From assembly GCA_016987375.1 (NCBI GenBank), contig PJRA01000555.1:173895-237894 (forward strand): 64,000 nucleotides of DNA. Direction: 5' to 3'. Below, piece after piece: positions 51,101 through 62,575 of this stretch. How positions within the stretch are numbered: the stretch's first letter is position 1; the number at the start of each line of letters is the position of its first letter. Both the position numbers and the translations under genes were made by a program. This stretch comes from Brachionus koreanus (taxonomy: Eukaryota; Rotifera; Eurotatoria; Ploima; Brachionidae). The notes under the pieces were generated by a model, which was given only the letters and a program-made list of their open reading frames with translations, was not told the DNA's origin and did not search any database.

Positions 51101-54100
51101 TTGTAGGACATCTAAAAAAAATTTAAAGTAATAAAAAAAAAATGGACATTGTGAATTTTGGAACAAAATCAAAAAATTTAAATTATTTTTTTATGTTTTA
51201 GAACAAAGACTGTATCACCCAAAATTCGGCCATTTTTCTATCAAAAAAATTATTTTTTGTATTTTATTTTATCCCATTAATTATAGATTATCTTGTTGAT
51301 TATAGATTATCAAAAATGACACAGAAATAACTTTAATAAGTATTTTATTTTTAACTTACACACATTGATTCAAGGTTATATCACAACTAAGAAGCAGATT
51401 TGAATCACATCCGTAAGGCCCGGCACAATTTAAACCGGTTTTTATAAAATATTCTTAATTTGAAATAAAAGCTAAAAATCTTGAAATCACATCAGAGAGA
51501 ATCATACCGCATATAATTCCATTATGAAAATAGTTTGTAGGACAGCTACATGTATTCGAGGTGCATACTAAACCTTGATTATCATTGCATGGAATCGAAG
51601 CTGAACATGCTTCTGTATTATTTTTTTTAATTACTTAAAATAAAACTAGTTAATGGTAATTTTTATTTTTATGAAGTGGATTTACAGCATGTGGTTCCAT
51701 CCCAATAGTAATTTGAGTCACATTTGCATTGATAAGAACTAGCAGCTATTGCTGTACACTGCAGGCCAAGATCAGTTCGACACTCTTCGCTTTTGTTACA
51801 GCTAATTCCTTCCAAAAATTTCGATGTGCATACACTGTTTACTGTAGACCAAAATCTGGTATAGTCACATTCACATCTATACACATAGTCGCCTGTTATT
51901 GTACAATTTAGTAGTTTTGTTTCATCACAGCCCAATTCTATGGAACAAGTCTGCAAATAGGAACCTTTCACATTACAATATGTTCCATTCCAATAATTTG
52001 GATATGCACACGTACACTTGGAAGATTGACATACCAGATTTGAATTGATTCTACACTGTGAAGAATCAGTACAGCCTGATTGATCAAATTCAATTCGTGT
52101 CTCTGATTAATTTTCAATTTAGAAAATACAAAATTTATTTTTATTATTTTTTTTTAAAACAATTTTATAACATATTTACCACAGTAGTTTGTTACTGTGC
52201 TCCAATATCTTTCTGGTGGACATAAACACTTATTTGATCCATATGAGTCATAAAGACAATAAAGCCCATAGCCGCATTCGTCCTTATTTTCAAAAGTACA
52301 TGGTGTTGAATGTCCTAATTGTCTAACTAAAAATTATTGTTTATAAAGATAAGCATTAATTTAGATATTTTATTTTATTTTAATTCTAAAAATGATCTTT
52401 TTTTCTACTAAATTTTACCAGAGTTGTTCAAAAGTCATAAAGTTAAAGTCAAGTCTTTTGAATTTAAAGAGAAAATTTATTAGAATTTTTAACATTTTGT
52501 TCTTTTCTATTGTGCTAAATTTCACAAAACCCAAAGTCTTGACATCACTCTATATTATTATTATTTTATTATTATTATTTATTGACAAAAAAACTTTTTT
52601 AGACCTCATAGGTCAAAATCTATAAAAAAAAATAATTTCAAAATTAAATAAGATTAATATATAAGTAATTAAATTTGACAAAGTCAATTTTCGTTTTTTT
52701 TACGACGAATTTAAATATTCAACCTATATGCTCATATAAATTTATGTTATTTAAATCTCCAATATTTATATTGTTTTCATTGTAATTATTATAGTCCAAC
52801 AAATTTCTTAATAGAGTAATGTTTTGCTGATAATTTGAGACTTCTCTATATCATTTTTCTAGTCCTTATTATTTTTGTAAACTTAACTGCAGATTAAACC
52901 ACTAACATTTTTTGATTCACTATATAAACTATTATTTTTGTTTACAATAAATCATTTTTAAAGCAAAGTCTTTTTATTTATTGATCCCACACAAAAAGTC
53001 TAAACTGGCTTCTACACTAATAATTGTTTAAAATTTTAAAAAAGTTAAATTGAACAAAAATTTTAAAATAAATTTTTATTATCGTTTTATTTGATTTCTA
53101 TCAATGTTTAACTATTATTTAAAAAAATTTCAAAATTTTCACATTTTATCTGATTGTTGATTGTTGATTGAAGTCATTTGACTTGACTTGAAATTTTTTG
53201 GAAATCAAGTTAAGTATTTAAAAGACTTTTTTTTTGACTTTAGCACAAGTCGGGTTTTATTTAAACTTATTTAACTTTTTTTCTTTTTAATCACAATTTT
53301 TTTATTGAATATCTTATTCTGAAGGAGCATTAGCTGGATACAGATAAACAAAAAATAAATAAATTTATACAAAATAAAATATAACATCAACTGGATTAAA
53401 AATCAAAAAATTCAACTTTTTTCCTTGACTCATATTTAAACGGCGTATGCTAATTTATTAACTAAATGTACTTATTTTTCACCAGTTATATTTGATTAAT
53501 ATAAATTTAAAATTTTTTTTTATCAAATTACTTAATTGATATAAAAATACAGATTTATGTTAAAAATCAAGTTTACAATTTGTTTTTCTAAATTTTAACT
53601 TAATTAAAATAACATAATTTATTTTAAGCTAATTGATGTCATTATCAAAAAACATCTATATTGTTGTAAAAAATGTTCCCAAGCTTTGTTTAAAATACAT
53701 AATAAAAAAACTATTCTAAAAGAAGCATTAGTAGATAAAAAAAAAGCCAAGAATTGAACTGGTAAAAAATACTAATTACTACTTTTATTTATTATTATTT
53801 TCTAAAATAGAAATTTAGAATTGATTTTTTTAATAAAATAAAAAAATTTCCGCTGGACAATCTGAAAGACCACACTTGTAATACACTTTCAAATACCATT
53901 TTAGTTTTTTTTTAATCTTAGTTAAAGTTTCAGTTATTTTACTTAAAAAATAATAAATCGCCTATTTAAACATGTTAAATAAATAGATAATTAATGAATT
54001 AAAATAATTTGATAAGAAGCTAAGAAATTTGAGCCCTTGAGTGATTAAGAAACAAGAAAATTTTGAAATCAAAAATTTTGTCTTTCTTTGATTTTAAAAC

Positions 54101-54759
54101 TACTTGTTACTACAATTATTTACATTTTTACCTAATTTACTTTTATTCGAATTAGTTTTTTAATAAAAAATTTTTGTTGATGAAAACATTTTTGTCCTAA
54201 AAGTTAAAAGAATTTAAAAAAAAAATAGAAATCTGAGTAATCATTTTTAAAAATGAGACAATATATATACCACAAGTTGTTTTATAGAACATTCCAGAAG
54301 GGCATTTGCATTTGTTTTCAGAACAAACATAATGATCGTTCACGGAACAATCGCTAGTAGAATTGCAAAAATCTCCATACTGTTTTGGCGCTGCATAAAT
54401 TATTTAATTTATACTAAAAATTTAAACTTTTTTCTTTTCATTTACTTGCAGTGCTTATTCCAAAAGAAATTCCATAACCAATTGTAATTAGAATCAATAG
54501 AACAGTTATATTGACTAGGACTATTGTTAATCTTGGACTAAGTGAGAAAAAATTTCGGTAAACTGTCACTTTTGATGGTATTAGCTCTTGAGACTCAGAA
54601 TTAACTTGATACTAGTTTTAAAAATTTATTTGATAAACAAAAAATTTAATTTTTTCTTTAATTGGATACTTCAAACACATTGATTTTGTCCTTGCTAGCC
54701 TCTGAAGAATTTGATAAAGCTTCAAATAATAAGCGTTTACCTTTAGATTTTGACGCCAT
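47647..54759 (-). CDS. Type II membrane protein: 14 six-Cys modules + C-type lectin domain
   Basis: Unrecognised as a named gene. About 26 exons by eye, roughly 875 aa. The start exon (MASKSKGKRLLFEALSN) encodes a cytosolic tail and the second a membrane segment (LTIVLVNITVLLILITIGYG, no signal peptide). About 14 extracellular modules follow, each roughly C-x5-C-x5-8-L-x-C-x4-8-C-x-C-x4-(F/Y)W-x3-C, for example GLQCTAIAASSYQCKC then DSNYYWDGTTC; three sit in one exon (52102-51686), most others in one or two. The protein ends in a C-type lectin-like domain in three exons (about 48195-47647): RCYRIVRSN, AQNSCNNIVGANLITIR, TWIFDGNKPV, DQPNDSGSNQD, SSYSFICEIG. QPN occupies the sugar/Ca2+-site position. 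Many N-x-S/T sites. Inter-module introns are phase 1. Probably a surface recognition or adhesion protein. EB or EGF-like are the nearest known module types; exact family uncertain. The long introns 54272-52334 and 50646-49651 carry repeats. Confidence 0.8.
48847..48862 (-). other. 16-nt microexon (NGGRC)
   Basis: AATGGTGGTCGCTGCG between CGAAAG and GTAGGC. It completes the module ending CLCPSTQYW; the join is phase 0 before and phase 1 after. Confidence 0.65.
49559..49574 (-). other. 16-nt microexon (DNTKC)
   Basis: GATAATACAAAATGTG between TTTTAG and GTAAGC. It completes the module VCPADFYW; same phases as the other three microexons. Confidence 0.7.
49860..50560 (+). mobile_element. LINE fragment (RT tail) in an intron, antisense to the host gene
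   Basis: Plus-strand frames: GVYIGN, KLSLSE then GVDIMI where YADDL would be expected, then NALELRHVLRMKETRIPKKA and a shifted tail ending like the 4.1 and 55.5 kb copies (AAATTCAAAAGTAATGACC). Many stops. It lies in the host intron between exons VAKKG... (near 50690) and VCPADFYW (near 49645). Confidence 0.6.
52440..54200. repeat. Repeat-filled long intron with two LINE tails
   Basis: Within the third intron of the lectin gene. TATTCTGAAGGAGCATTAGC then GGATACAGATAAACAAA at about 53316, and TATTCTAAAAGAAGCATTAG at about 53711, are 3' tails of the LINE family seen at 22.8, 37.8 and 39.6 kb. No coding part of the LINE was seen. Confidence 0.5.
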
Positions 54760-54936
54760 TTTAAATAAGCCTAGCTTTGAGAATTAAAAAATGTTTTTTT
54801 TTCTTTTAAAGATTTATTCTTGAAAATTTTCAATTTATTTAAACACTTAAAAAAAACTTAAATTAATGAAACCCTAAATTTTTTGAAAATTAATTGCTTT
54901 TTATTTAAATTGTTGTTTAAAAGGTAAAACAATTTA

Positions 54937-57900
54937 TTAGTATGCAGCACAAGAGGTGTATGAAGGTGCCACAGCCATTTGGCCATTTGGACAAATTGCA
55001 CAATTTGCTGAGTTCCAATAACTTGGAAAATAATTTATCAAGATTGTCTAAATGAGATAATGAAGATTACTAAAAGAACATATCTTGACACAAGCACTTA
55101 TTCTGATCAACATTGCAGCCTAGACCGACTCCGTTGCGACACTGGTATGTATGGCTACAAATTCCTAGATGGGTACTTCTTGTGACTTAAAAAATATTGA
55201 TTATTTTCTCTTAATTCACAGTTTTATCCATAATACCGCATTTTGAGCCATCCCAAAAGCTAAATAAAAATAAAATAATAATAGATCAATATTATTCGTA
55301 TATATATATATAGGTTAATGTAGCTTTAATGTTTTATATAATGAAGTTTTTTTGATCTTAAAGAAATTCCTTATTCAGTAAAAAACTTGACACTGTCAAA
55401 TACTGAACTATACACAAGAGAACAAATTCAGAGACATTAAGTCAATGCATTAAAACAAAAGTTTGCGATGGCTTGTACTTACGTGTACTTAGAATGAAAT
55501 AAAAAATAATACCATAGGAATGACATTGGGAGAAGCAAAGGTGAAGGCGAAAGATCGTTTGAGTGGAAATCAAAAGTAATGACCATATGCTCCATAAGAA
55601 GTGAATTAGGATAAAAAAAAACAATTTCAGAATGAATCTAAAAATTAAGATAGATTTGAAAATTGTCAAGATCCAACTGAAATAAAGCTAATTAAGTTAA
55701 GTAAGAACCAATTTTCAATTGCCAAAGGTTATTTATGTTGTTAGCTTTATATGCCGTAAGAAAAATCTAAATAAACAATTTATTAAGTTTTATGAATCTA
55801 TTTTTCGCGCTTATTTTCGGATAGAATAAAACTAGTGAATATTGCCAATTTAATGAAAGAAGGACTTAATAAAGAAAATGACTTACAGATTTATATTGAA
55901 GAAAAATGTTTTACAAGAAGAAAATTAAATTTTTTTAAATTAAAACCTAATCTAATTGAATATTTTCCATATCTTGATAAAGATATACTTAAAAATTATA
56001 TTACTTTAGATTCCTATCAAGCATTAAAAAATTTTTTTATAAAATATTTGAAAGATTTTAAAGGAAAAACTATTCAAGATAAAGACATGATTAATGGTTG
56101 GTAGAACTGTACCTGCAAGAATGGAGCAAGAAAAGTCGGATGTTGTTCCCATAAAGCAAGCTTTTTTAATTGAGCTGTAGAATAGATCCTAATGATTTTC
56201 TCTATCTAGCTGAGTTTCTAGAAGGAGCAATAGCATATGTTGCTGAAAAACATTAGATTCTATAAAAAAATGCTAAGAAACTATTTGGTGAACACCAATG
56301 CAAAATTCGTATGGTAAAGCTACATTACCCTAATAAAAAATAATTCAACTGGATATCTAGTGTTTTGAAAATAGTTCAATATTTTGCAAATGAAAAAAAA
56401 ACATTTTCTAGTTTATTTTTTTACATTAATAAATTGGTTCTGGGTAATTATTAAAACCTGAAATTATGTGAAAAAAAAATAAAGAATAAAAAATTTTAAA
56501 GCTCTAAAAAATTTTTTTCTGGTAAACATTATTCTTCTCTTGATCACAAAATTTTTCGTTTGATCACATGATTATGCAAAGTAAAATTTTCTTTTAGAAT
56601 TTTTTAATTATCCAAGCTTTATTGTTTTTAATAGAAATGAATAACCAAGATATTTTAGAAACTGAGAAAAGAAATATTTTGGTTAGGTATTTTAACGTGG
56701 AGGTGTTCATGCACATATGTATCAATACTTAATTGCTCATTTTTCTCATTCTTCACATTATTTTTTATCTTTGTCACCAAATGTTTTTCTTGGTCAATTT
56801 TGACTAGTTCACGAAAGATGTGAACTGTCGATCACATAATTACCCAGATTTCAAACTTAATTGAAATTTAGATTAACGGGGTAACTTACTGTGTAATTCT
56901 GCAGTCACATCTATTCAATCCAAGAGTATCTGGGCAGCTACAGCTAGAGCCTGATGTTCGGCAGTAAAGTCCTATTGTGTCATCACACGGATCTTGCCAA
57001 AAACTACAGGCCTCTCCATAGGTTCTAAAATCAACTAATTTCCATTTTTTTAATAAAAGCTTAAAATTCAGAAATTTTTTTCCTACTGCACTTGGTTCCA
57101 TTCTGAATGTAAAAATTAGCTAAACTAGAACGATTTAAAAAAAATTCTAAAAATTACATAATGCTGAGTCTTGGGACAAGAGCACACTTGCAAACCGTTA
57201 GCGTCCATATCACAGACTAGTCCAGGCTCGCATCTATAGGTTGCTCCATCACAGTATTGATTTATACCTGCTGGTTTTTCTGTTAAATTAAATTGTTTAA
57301 AAAAAATTGTTTTTTTTTTAAGTTCACTTAATCACTTACGGCATTTGTTTATAATCTAAAATTGGATTAAAATTTTTTTTTAAAGAATCTAAGTATTTTT
57401 TATTGACTTTTATTTTGAAAGCATTACATACCCAATAATCTGGATAGGTGCATCTTGAAAAAAAATTAAAAGTAAACTGGAAAATTTGATACAAAATTTT
57501 ATTACTGGCATATGTATCCAATACAACTGAGACCAGCATAATCTTGACAGTGAGGATTTGTGCCATTACAGGCAGTGTTGTTGGTTTTTTTAAAAACTTG
57601 AAAATTTAGATTAACTTTTTTTTTTTAGAATAATTTGCCCGCTTACGACATCCTTCTCCATAGCGGTCATCCCAATACATCATTTTGTTGCATCTTAAAC
57701 CAAATATTGAATGTAATAAAGGTAAAATTTTTGCTATTAATCTACTGGCATATGTTATCAATGCACTGAAGAGCTAAATAATCCTTACAATGGTTTGAGC
57801 TTGAACATGAATCGCCATGGGTTTTTTTTTCTCCTTAAATTTAAAAAGCTTATATTTTCGATATTAGTTATTTCTTTTAGTAGCAATTGTATTTTTTTTT

Positions 57901-60900
57901 GATTAGCAGAAAATAAAATAGAAAACCTTTATATTTATTAGCAGTTTTTTTATGGGTCTTATTTATTCGGACTCAGTTACTGAAATGAAATGGGCTCATT
58001 ACTCATCAGCAATAAATATTAATTAGATCTTTTAATTTTATTAAATAAATTACTATTTATTTATTCTAAAAGTAATGATTACTAAACAGAAGCTGGAACG
58101 AAAGAATAGTACCGTTGTAAATAAAGCTAAGAAAAGAGGTCCAAAATGCAATTCAGCTTAATTTTTTTTTTCAATAGCCATAATCAAGCAGTTATAATGT
58201 TCAAAACCACTAATGAACATAATCATGATGTGATCAATCAAAATTCTAGCAATAAAAGAGATTTAAGTATTGAAAAAACCGCTTCGAATGGTCACAGAAA
58301 GTCAATAAGTCACTTTTTTCAATGCGAACTTCATCAAACCAAACTAATATCCCAATTAGACTTGAAACTCAAACAATTCATTCAGAATCGAATAACTTTT
58401 TAATTTTACTTTTTTTGCTATAATAAAAAATAAATTTTCTACTGCAATAATTATTATACAATTAAAATAAATAATTTAAAATAATGATAGAAATATTTTT
58501 GAAAATTTCTTAAATCAGAAATAATGTTAAATTTTCATTTATTAAAATTAATGCTTACTGCAAGTTCCACCAAACCAAAAGCGATTATAAGGACATCTGA
58601 ATGTAAATAATTATTTATTTTTTCTTTAAAAAATGTTCTCAATATTTTTATTACAGACATGTTCCAGCACAAATTAGACCTCTGCTGTCTCTACCTTTAA
58701 TAATTATAGAATTATTTTTTAAAATACTAAAAAATAATTGAGTTTACATTCATAATCTTTTGAACAACTAGCTCCATGACTTCCTTTCAAATCTAAAATT
58801 ATACTATTAAACTTAGAGTGTTTTGATTTATTTGTTTTTTACCGCAATCATTTCCACTTGTGTCCCAGTATTCGTCAGTTTTGCATCTAATCATTCAACA
58901 AAATTTGTTTTTAACCAAGTTTATCAAATAAATAATATTTACTCGCAGCTATAATTTGAAATTCCCACACCATTTGTGCATATGAGCCCTGCGTAATCTT
59001 TGCATTGAAATGTATCCGTACAAAATACGTTTGCATCATATTTTACAGCTAAATTAAAAAAATTAATTGAAAAAAATCTTAGTATCTAAGTTTTTTTTTT
59101 ACAGCAAGTATCTATATTCCAAAAATTTGTCGTTGGACAGCTAAAATATAATTATAAATTTGGAAAATCTACTATTTATATTTAATTTACGAGCATCTAG
59201 AAGATACACATGAAAGGGAATTATGTGATTGGCACTCAATATCTTTTTGACAGTATGATCCATTTATTTGTTTCAAAGCTAAAAAAAAACAAATTCATTA
59301 AAAAGCTAATTTTAAAAAAGCCTAAGAGATACTTACTACATGTTGAGTCTTTCCAATAATGTGTATAATCACACCTTTTAAAATTAAAAATTTAAAATAA
59401 CATTTAACTGAATAAAAATTTCAATTTTTTTGATTATTTAAAGCAAAATTTCTTCATTTAAAAAATAATGGTTTTAACAAAACAAAATTTAAATGATATG
59501 CTATATTTTTCGACTGAGAGCCTTTGATAAGACGTCTTAAAGTGGCATTAAAAAAAGGTCTCCTAAATTTGATACAAAAATTTTTTAGACAACCGAACTA
59601 TCGAAGTTTTTCAAAATGGATCTTCTCAGCCATAGCCTCTTCAAACAGGTGCTCCAAAAAGAAGCTTTTTACCACCTACTATCTTCATGCTTTATTTTAG
59701 AGACATTGCAATGAGCATGCCGACAAATGTCATAGTTGCCCTTTATGCAAACGACCTTTGCATCTGCTAGCTAGCTCCAAAGCTAATATACAATCATCAT
59801 TTCAACAAAATGATCAAAAAGTCTTGCTGAAAGTCAGCATTCTTCGGAAAATTAAAGGATTCAAAAGAAAAAAGTCAATTGTTAAAAACAAGACTCTTTT
59901 AAAGTCTTTAATCTGATCTGATTTTGATTATTGTTTTATTATTCTAAAATGTTGACACTCTAATAAAAAACGACCAAAATTCTCAAGATTATAAAATTTT
60001 TTCCACTGAAATTGAGTTGAAAAAATTTCAGGCTATAGAGCACGCTTCTTCAAGTTCTAATAGACGGCCTTTAAGTACAATCAGCAATGAATTCGATTCA
60101 AGTCTCCTAATATCACCATTAAAACGAAGGAAATTTTTTAGTTTCGCAAAAAAAAACCCGAATACTCAAGGTGTGCAATCAAACGATGAAAAATTCTTCA
60201 GACGTTAGATTGATGAGTATTTAAATATTGAATATGATCCAGATGCTAATTTAAAGGCGTTTTGGCCACGAAACAAATTAATCATCCCAAATTTATATAT
60301 TTTGGTTTTAAAAAATTTATCAATTCCAGCATCATCAGGTCCAATTGAGCGAACATTTTCATATGCTGGCTTAATAAACAGACCACATAAATCAAGAATG
60401 ACAGTAAAAATTTAGAAAATATAACACTTTTGCGATGTAATTTTGATCTTTTGAAGATTTAAGTTAAAACTAAACATTTTTTAATTAAAAGTTATCTTAA
60501 AATTAAATAAAAAATTCATTTAAGTTAAATAAAATACTTTACTCCTTTATTTTAATAAAATAAGTAAGTATATAAAATTAAAATATTTCTTAATTAATAA
60601 TATATTTGAATCGTTAATAAAACTTCTTTAAAGAGTTTGAATTTTTGTATAATTTCAGTCCTGGCCAACATAGACTATTCAATTCTGATATAAGTTAAAT
60701 AAATTGAATTAAAATGAAATTTAAAATTTTTGGGAACTAATTTAAAATTGCAAAGTAAAAACCATGAAAATATTTTTAATCAACAATTAATTTCTTTAAA
60801 TAAATTAATAACAACTTTTAAGCTACAAAGTTATGACTTGTACTTTTGAAATTTTTTCCAACAAGTCAAAGTCAAGATTCTGAAGAGATAGAGAAGAATA

Positions 60901-62575
60901 AGAGAAGATGAGCCCTTCATTTTCCAACAAGTCTTAGCTTTTTTACAATATTTAAAAAAATTTTTTTTTTTACCAAATTTACAAGACAAATATGTGCCTT
61001 ATGTTTAAAGAGTGAATTTTTTGTTTTGAAAAACCGTCCCGAATTAAAAATCTTTTATTCATCTCTTAAATCTTTCACAATATTGTATTAAGGACTAGGA
61101 AAAATAATTTTCTTACACGCATTGTTTATAAGCTGTGTCACAAGATAAACCCAGTGCTGAATCACAATCATAATTATTGTCACAATTTAAACCATTTGAT
61201 ATATCAAGTTCTTAAATAAAAATTGAAATTTTTGTAAAATTTTTTTTTGTCTCAAATCTATTACCACAAAAGGTTCCATTCCAAAAATGAGTGCCATCAC
61301 AAGTGCAATAATTAGCAGCATTACAACTTAGTAGTACAGTATCATCGCAAACAGTGCATACCTCACCATAGCTGTTCTTTTTTTCTAAAAACAAAAACTT
61401 GATCTAAATACTTCATGTTAATTGAATGGATCTTACGACACGAATTGGACGAAGCGGACCAGTAGTAATTTGATTCGCATATGCATCTTTTTACTCCTTT
61501 AATTAGACCGCAATAAAGCCTAGTCTGACTATAGCACTCTTGTGTTGAGTCACATGTTTCATTAATAGTCTTCATTGGTTGGCATATTTCACTAGCACTG
61601 TTCCAAAAATGATACGGCAAACATGCACACTTATTTGGTAAGAATTCTGTTGTATTACATAGCAAAAAACTTGACGGTTTACAAGTGTTGTTTGTCTTAC
61701 AGTCTCCGAGATAGCTTTGAACTGGAGCACAATATGTACCGTTCCAAAATGAATCATTTGGATCAGAGCAAGCACATTTTGACGAAACACAATTCATGTT
61801 TGTTCCATTGGCACAATTATTATCGTTTAAACAAAAGCCGCCATATTTGCTTTTCTTTTCTTTAAATAAAAATTAATAAAGCTATTTTTCTTTAATTTTT
61901 TTCTCTATTACGGCAATAAAAAGTAGTAGAATTCCAAAATCTGTCATTTGAACAAACACATGTATTGCTGACACAAAATTGACCACCGTAGCATTGTTCA
62001 TCCAATTGGCAAGATTCAAGGTTAAAGAGTTTTCTAGCTAAATTTTTTTTTATTTAAAAAAAAAAAAAGCTAATAATTTATTTGATTACTGCAGCCGAGC
62101 ATGGCTGATTTGTGATAGTAGTCTATGGAACAATTACAGACTCCAAATTGACATCGAAGCTGAAAAGATAGGTCACAATCTGAGTCTCTAGTGCAATGTT
62201 CGCCATAAGTACGTAATCCTTTGTAATTAATATTTATTTTAGAAAAAAATTTTTTTTTTATTTTACTTGCATTTACAGCAATGAGATAAAAGGCGAATAT
62301 CAGCGCACTGAATACAAAAAGGGCAATAATATTGACAAATAGTGCTAAGAGACATCCGGAAAAAGAAAATCTTCCACTAAAATGTCGTCTTGTTAGACTT
62401 GTCTTGTCTTTTATTTTATACTTTTATTTAAATTTAAAATGCAATAAAAATTTTGTTTATCTTATTTTATTTTTAAGATTTTGAGATAATTTACTTCATA
62501 AATTTCGACAGGTTCTTCTCTGTCATTATTTTGGTTGAGAATGAAATTAAGACCTGTTGAATCTTTGTCGATCAT
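54937..62575 (-). CDS. Type II membrane protein: ~15 six-Cys modules, no lectin domain
   Basis: Paralog and upstream neighbour of the lectin-ending gene; about 25 exons, roughly 770 aa. The start exon MIDKDSTGLNFILNQ... gives a 27-residue tail. The second exon (from 62402) has the membrane segment LALFVNIIALFVFSALIFAF. About 15 modules follow, e.g. SFWNGTYC, HFWNSASEIC and NYYWSASSNSC in one three-module exon (about 61850-61440), then YGEVCTVCDD ... HFWNGTFC. The next intron (61112 to about 59379) holds LINE and hAT relics. Exons resume at CDYTHYWKDSTC and run to IYWNSANC, ending CAICPNGQMAVAPSYTSCAAY and a stop. The lectin-bearing paralog has VYWSVASQNCLACPAGY at the same point, so the lectin domain is absent here. 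The join between the membrane exon and first module does not close in frame with canonical sites (see findings). Only 177 bp separates this stop from the next gene's ATG. Confidence 0.75.
55380..55640 (+). mobile_element. LINE C-terminal tail fragment in intron
   Basis: Plus strand KSLRWLVLTCT then TLGEAKVKAKDRLSGNQK and ATGACCATATGCTCC. Same family as 4.1 and 50.4 kb. It lies in the penultimate long intron of the upstream paralog, antisense to it. Confidence 0.6.
55835..56250 (+). pseudogene. SWIM-type zinc finger transposon-derived fragment
   Basis: Plus strand. The open frame 55835-56104 reads NLIEYFPYLDKDILKNYITL ... FKGKTIQDKDMINGW and stops. A shifted frame continues NCTCKNGARKVGCCSHKASF, a C-x-C ... 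C-x-H SWIM finger. Such Cys-rich tails occur in transposon-derived proteins. Broken by a stop at 56102-56104; antisense in an intron of the paralog gene. Confidence 0.45.
57087..57102 (-). other. 16-nt microexon (NGTKC)
   Basis: AATGGAACCAAGTGCA between TTCAG and GTAGGA. It completes the module ending CSCPKTQHY. Confidence 0.7.
57340..57355 (-). other. 16-nt microexon (IINKC)
   Basis: ATTATAAACAAATGCC between TTTTAG and GTAAGTG. It completes QCTYPDYW. Strong donor. Confidence 0.75.
58080..58405 (+). pseudogene. FLYWCH-type zinc finger relic in intron
   Basis: NSHNQAVIMFKTTNEHNHD, then NSSNKRDLSIEKTASNGH and a shifted RTSSNQTNIPI. The first part is the C-terminal half of a FLYWCH finger. Related to 20985-21110. 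It lies in the paralog gene's intron, antisense. Confidence 0.5.
59540..59900 (+). mobile_element. Non-LTR reverse transcriptase core fragment
   Basis: Shifted plus-strand frames give PLQTGAPKRSFLPPTIFMLY then VIVALYANDLCIC, the VPQGS...L and YADD motifs of jockey-type RT, with the first catalytic Asp of YADD replaced by Asn. Antisense in the intron at 61112-59379. Confidence 0.6.
59998..60470 (+). mobile_element. hAT transposase C-terminal fragment
   Basis: Frame: EHASSSSNRRPLSTISNEF ... then stop TAG near 60206, then IDEYLNIEYDPDANLKAFW, NLYILVLKNLSIPASSGPIE and RTFSYAGLINRPHKSRMTV. The last part is the hATC dimerisation motif (LA..YLSIPASSAPSERVFS). Same frame on both sides of the single stop. 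Antisense in the intron. Confidence 0.75.

Noticed and set aside
61572..61865. Alternative frames across the three-module exon
   Set aside because: Shadows; the true frame is fixed by the cysteine pattern and phase-1 joins.
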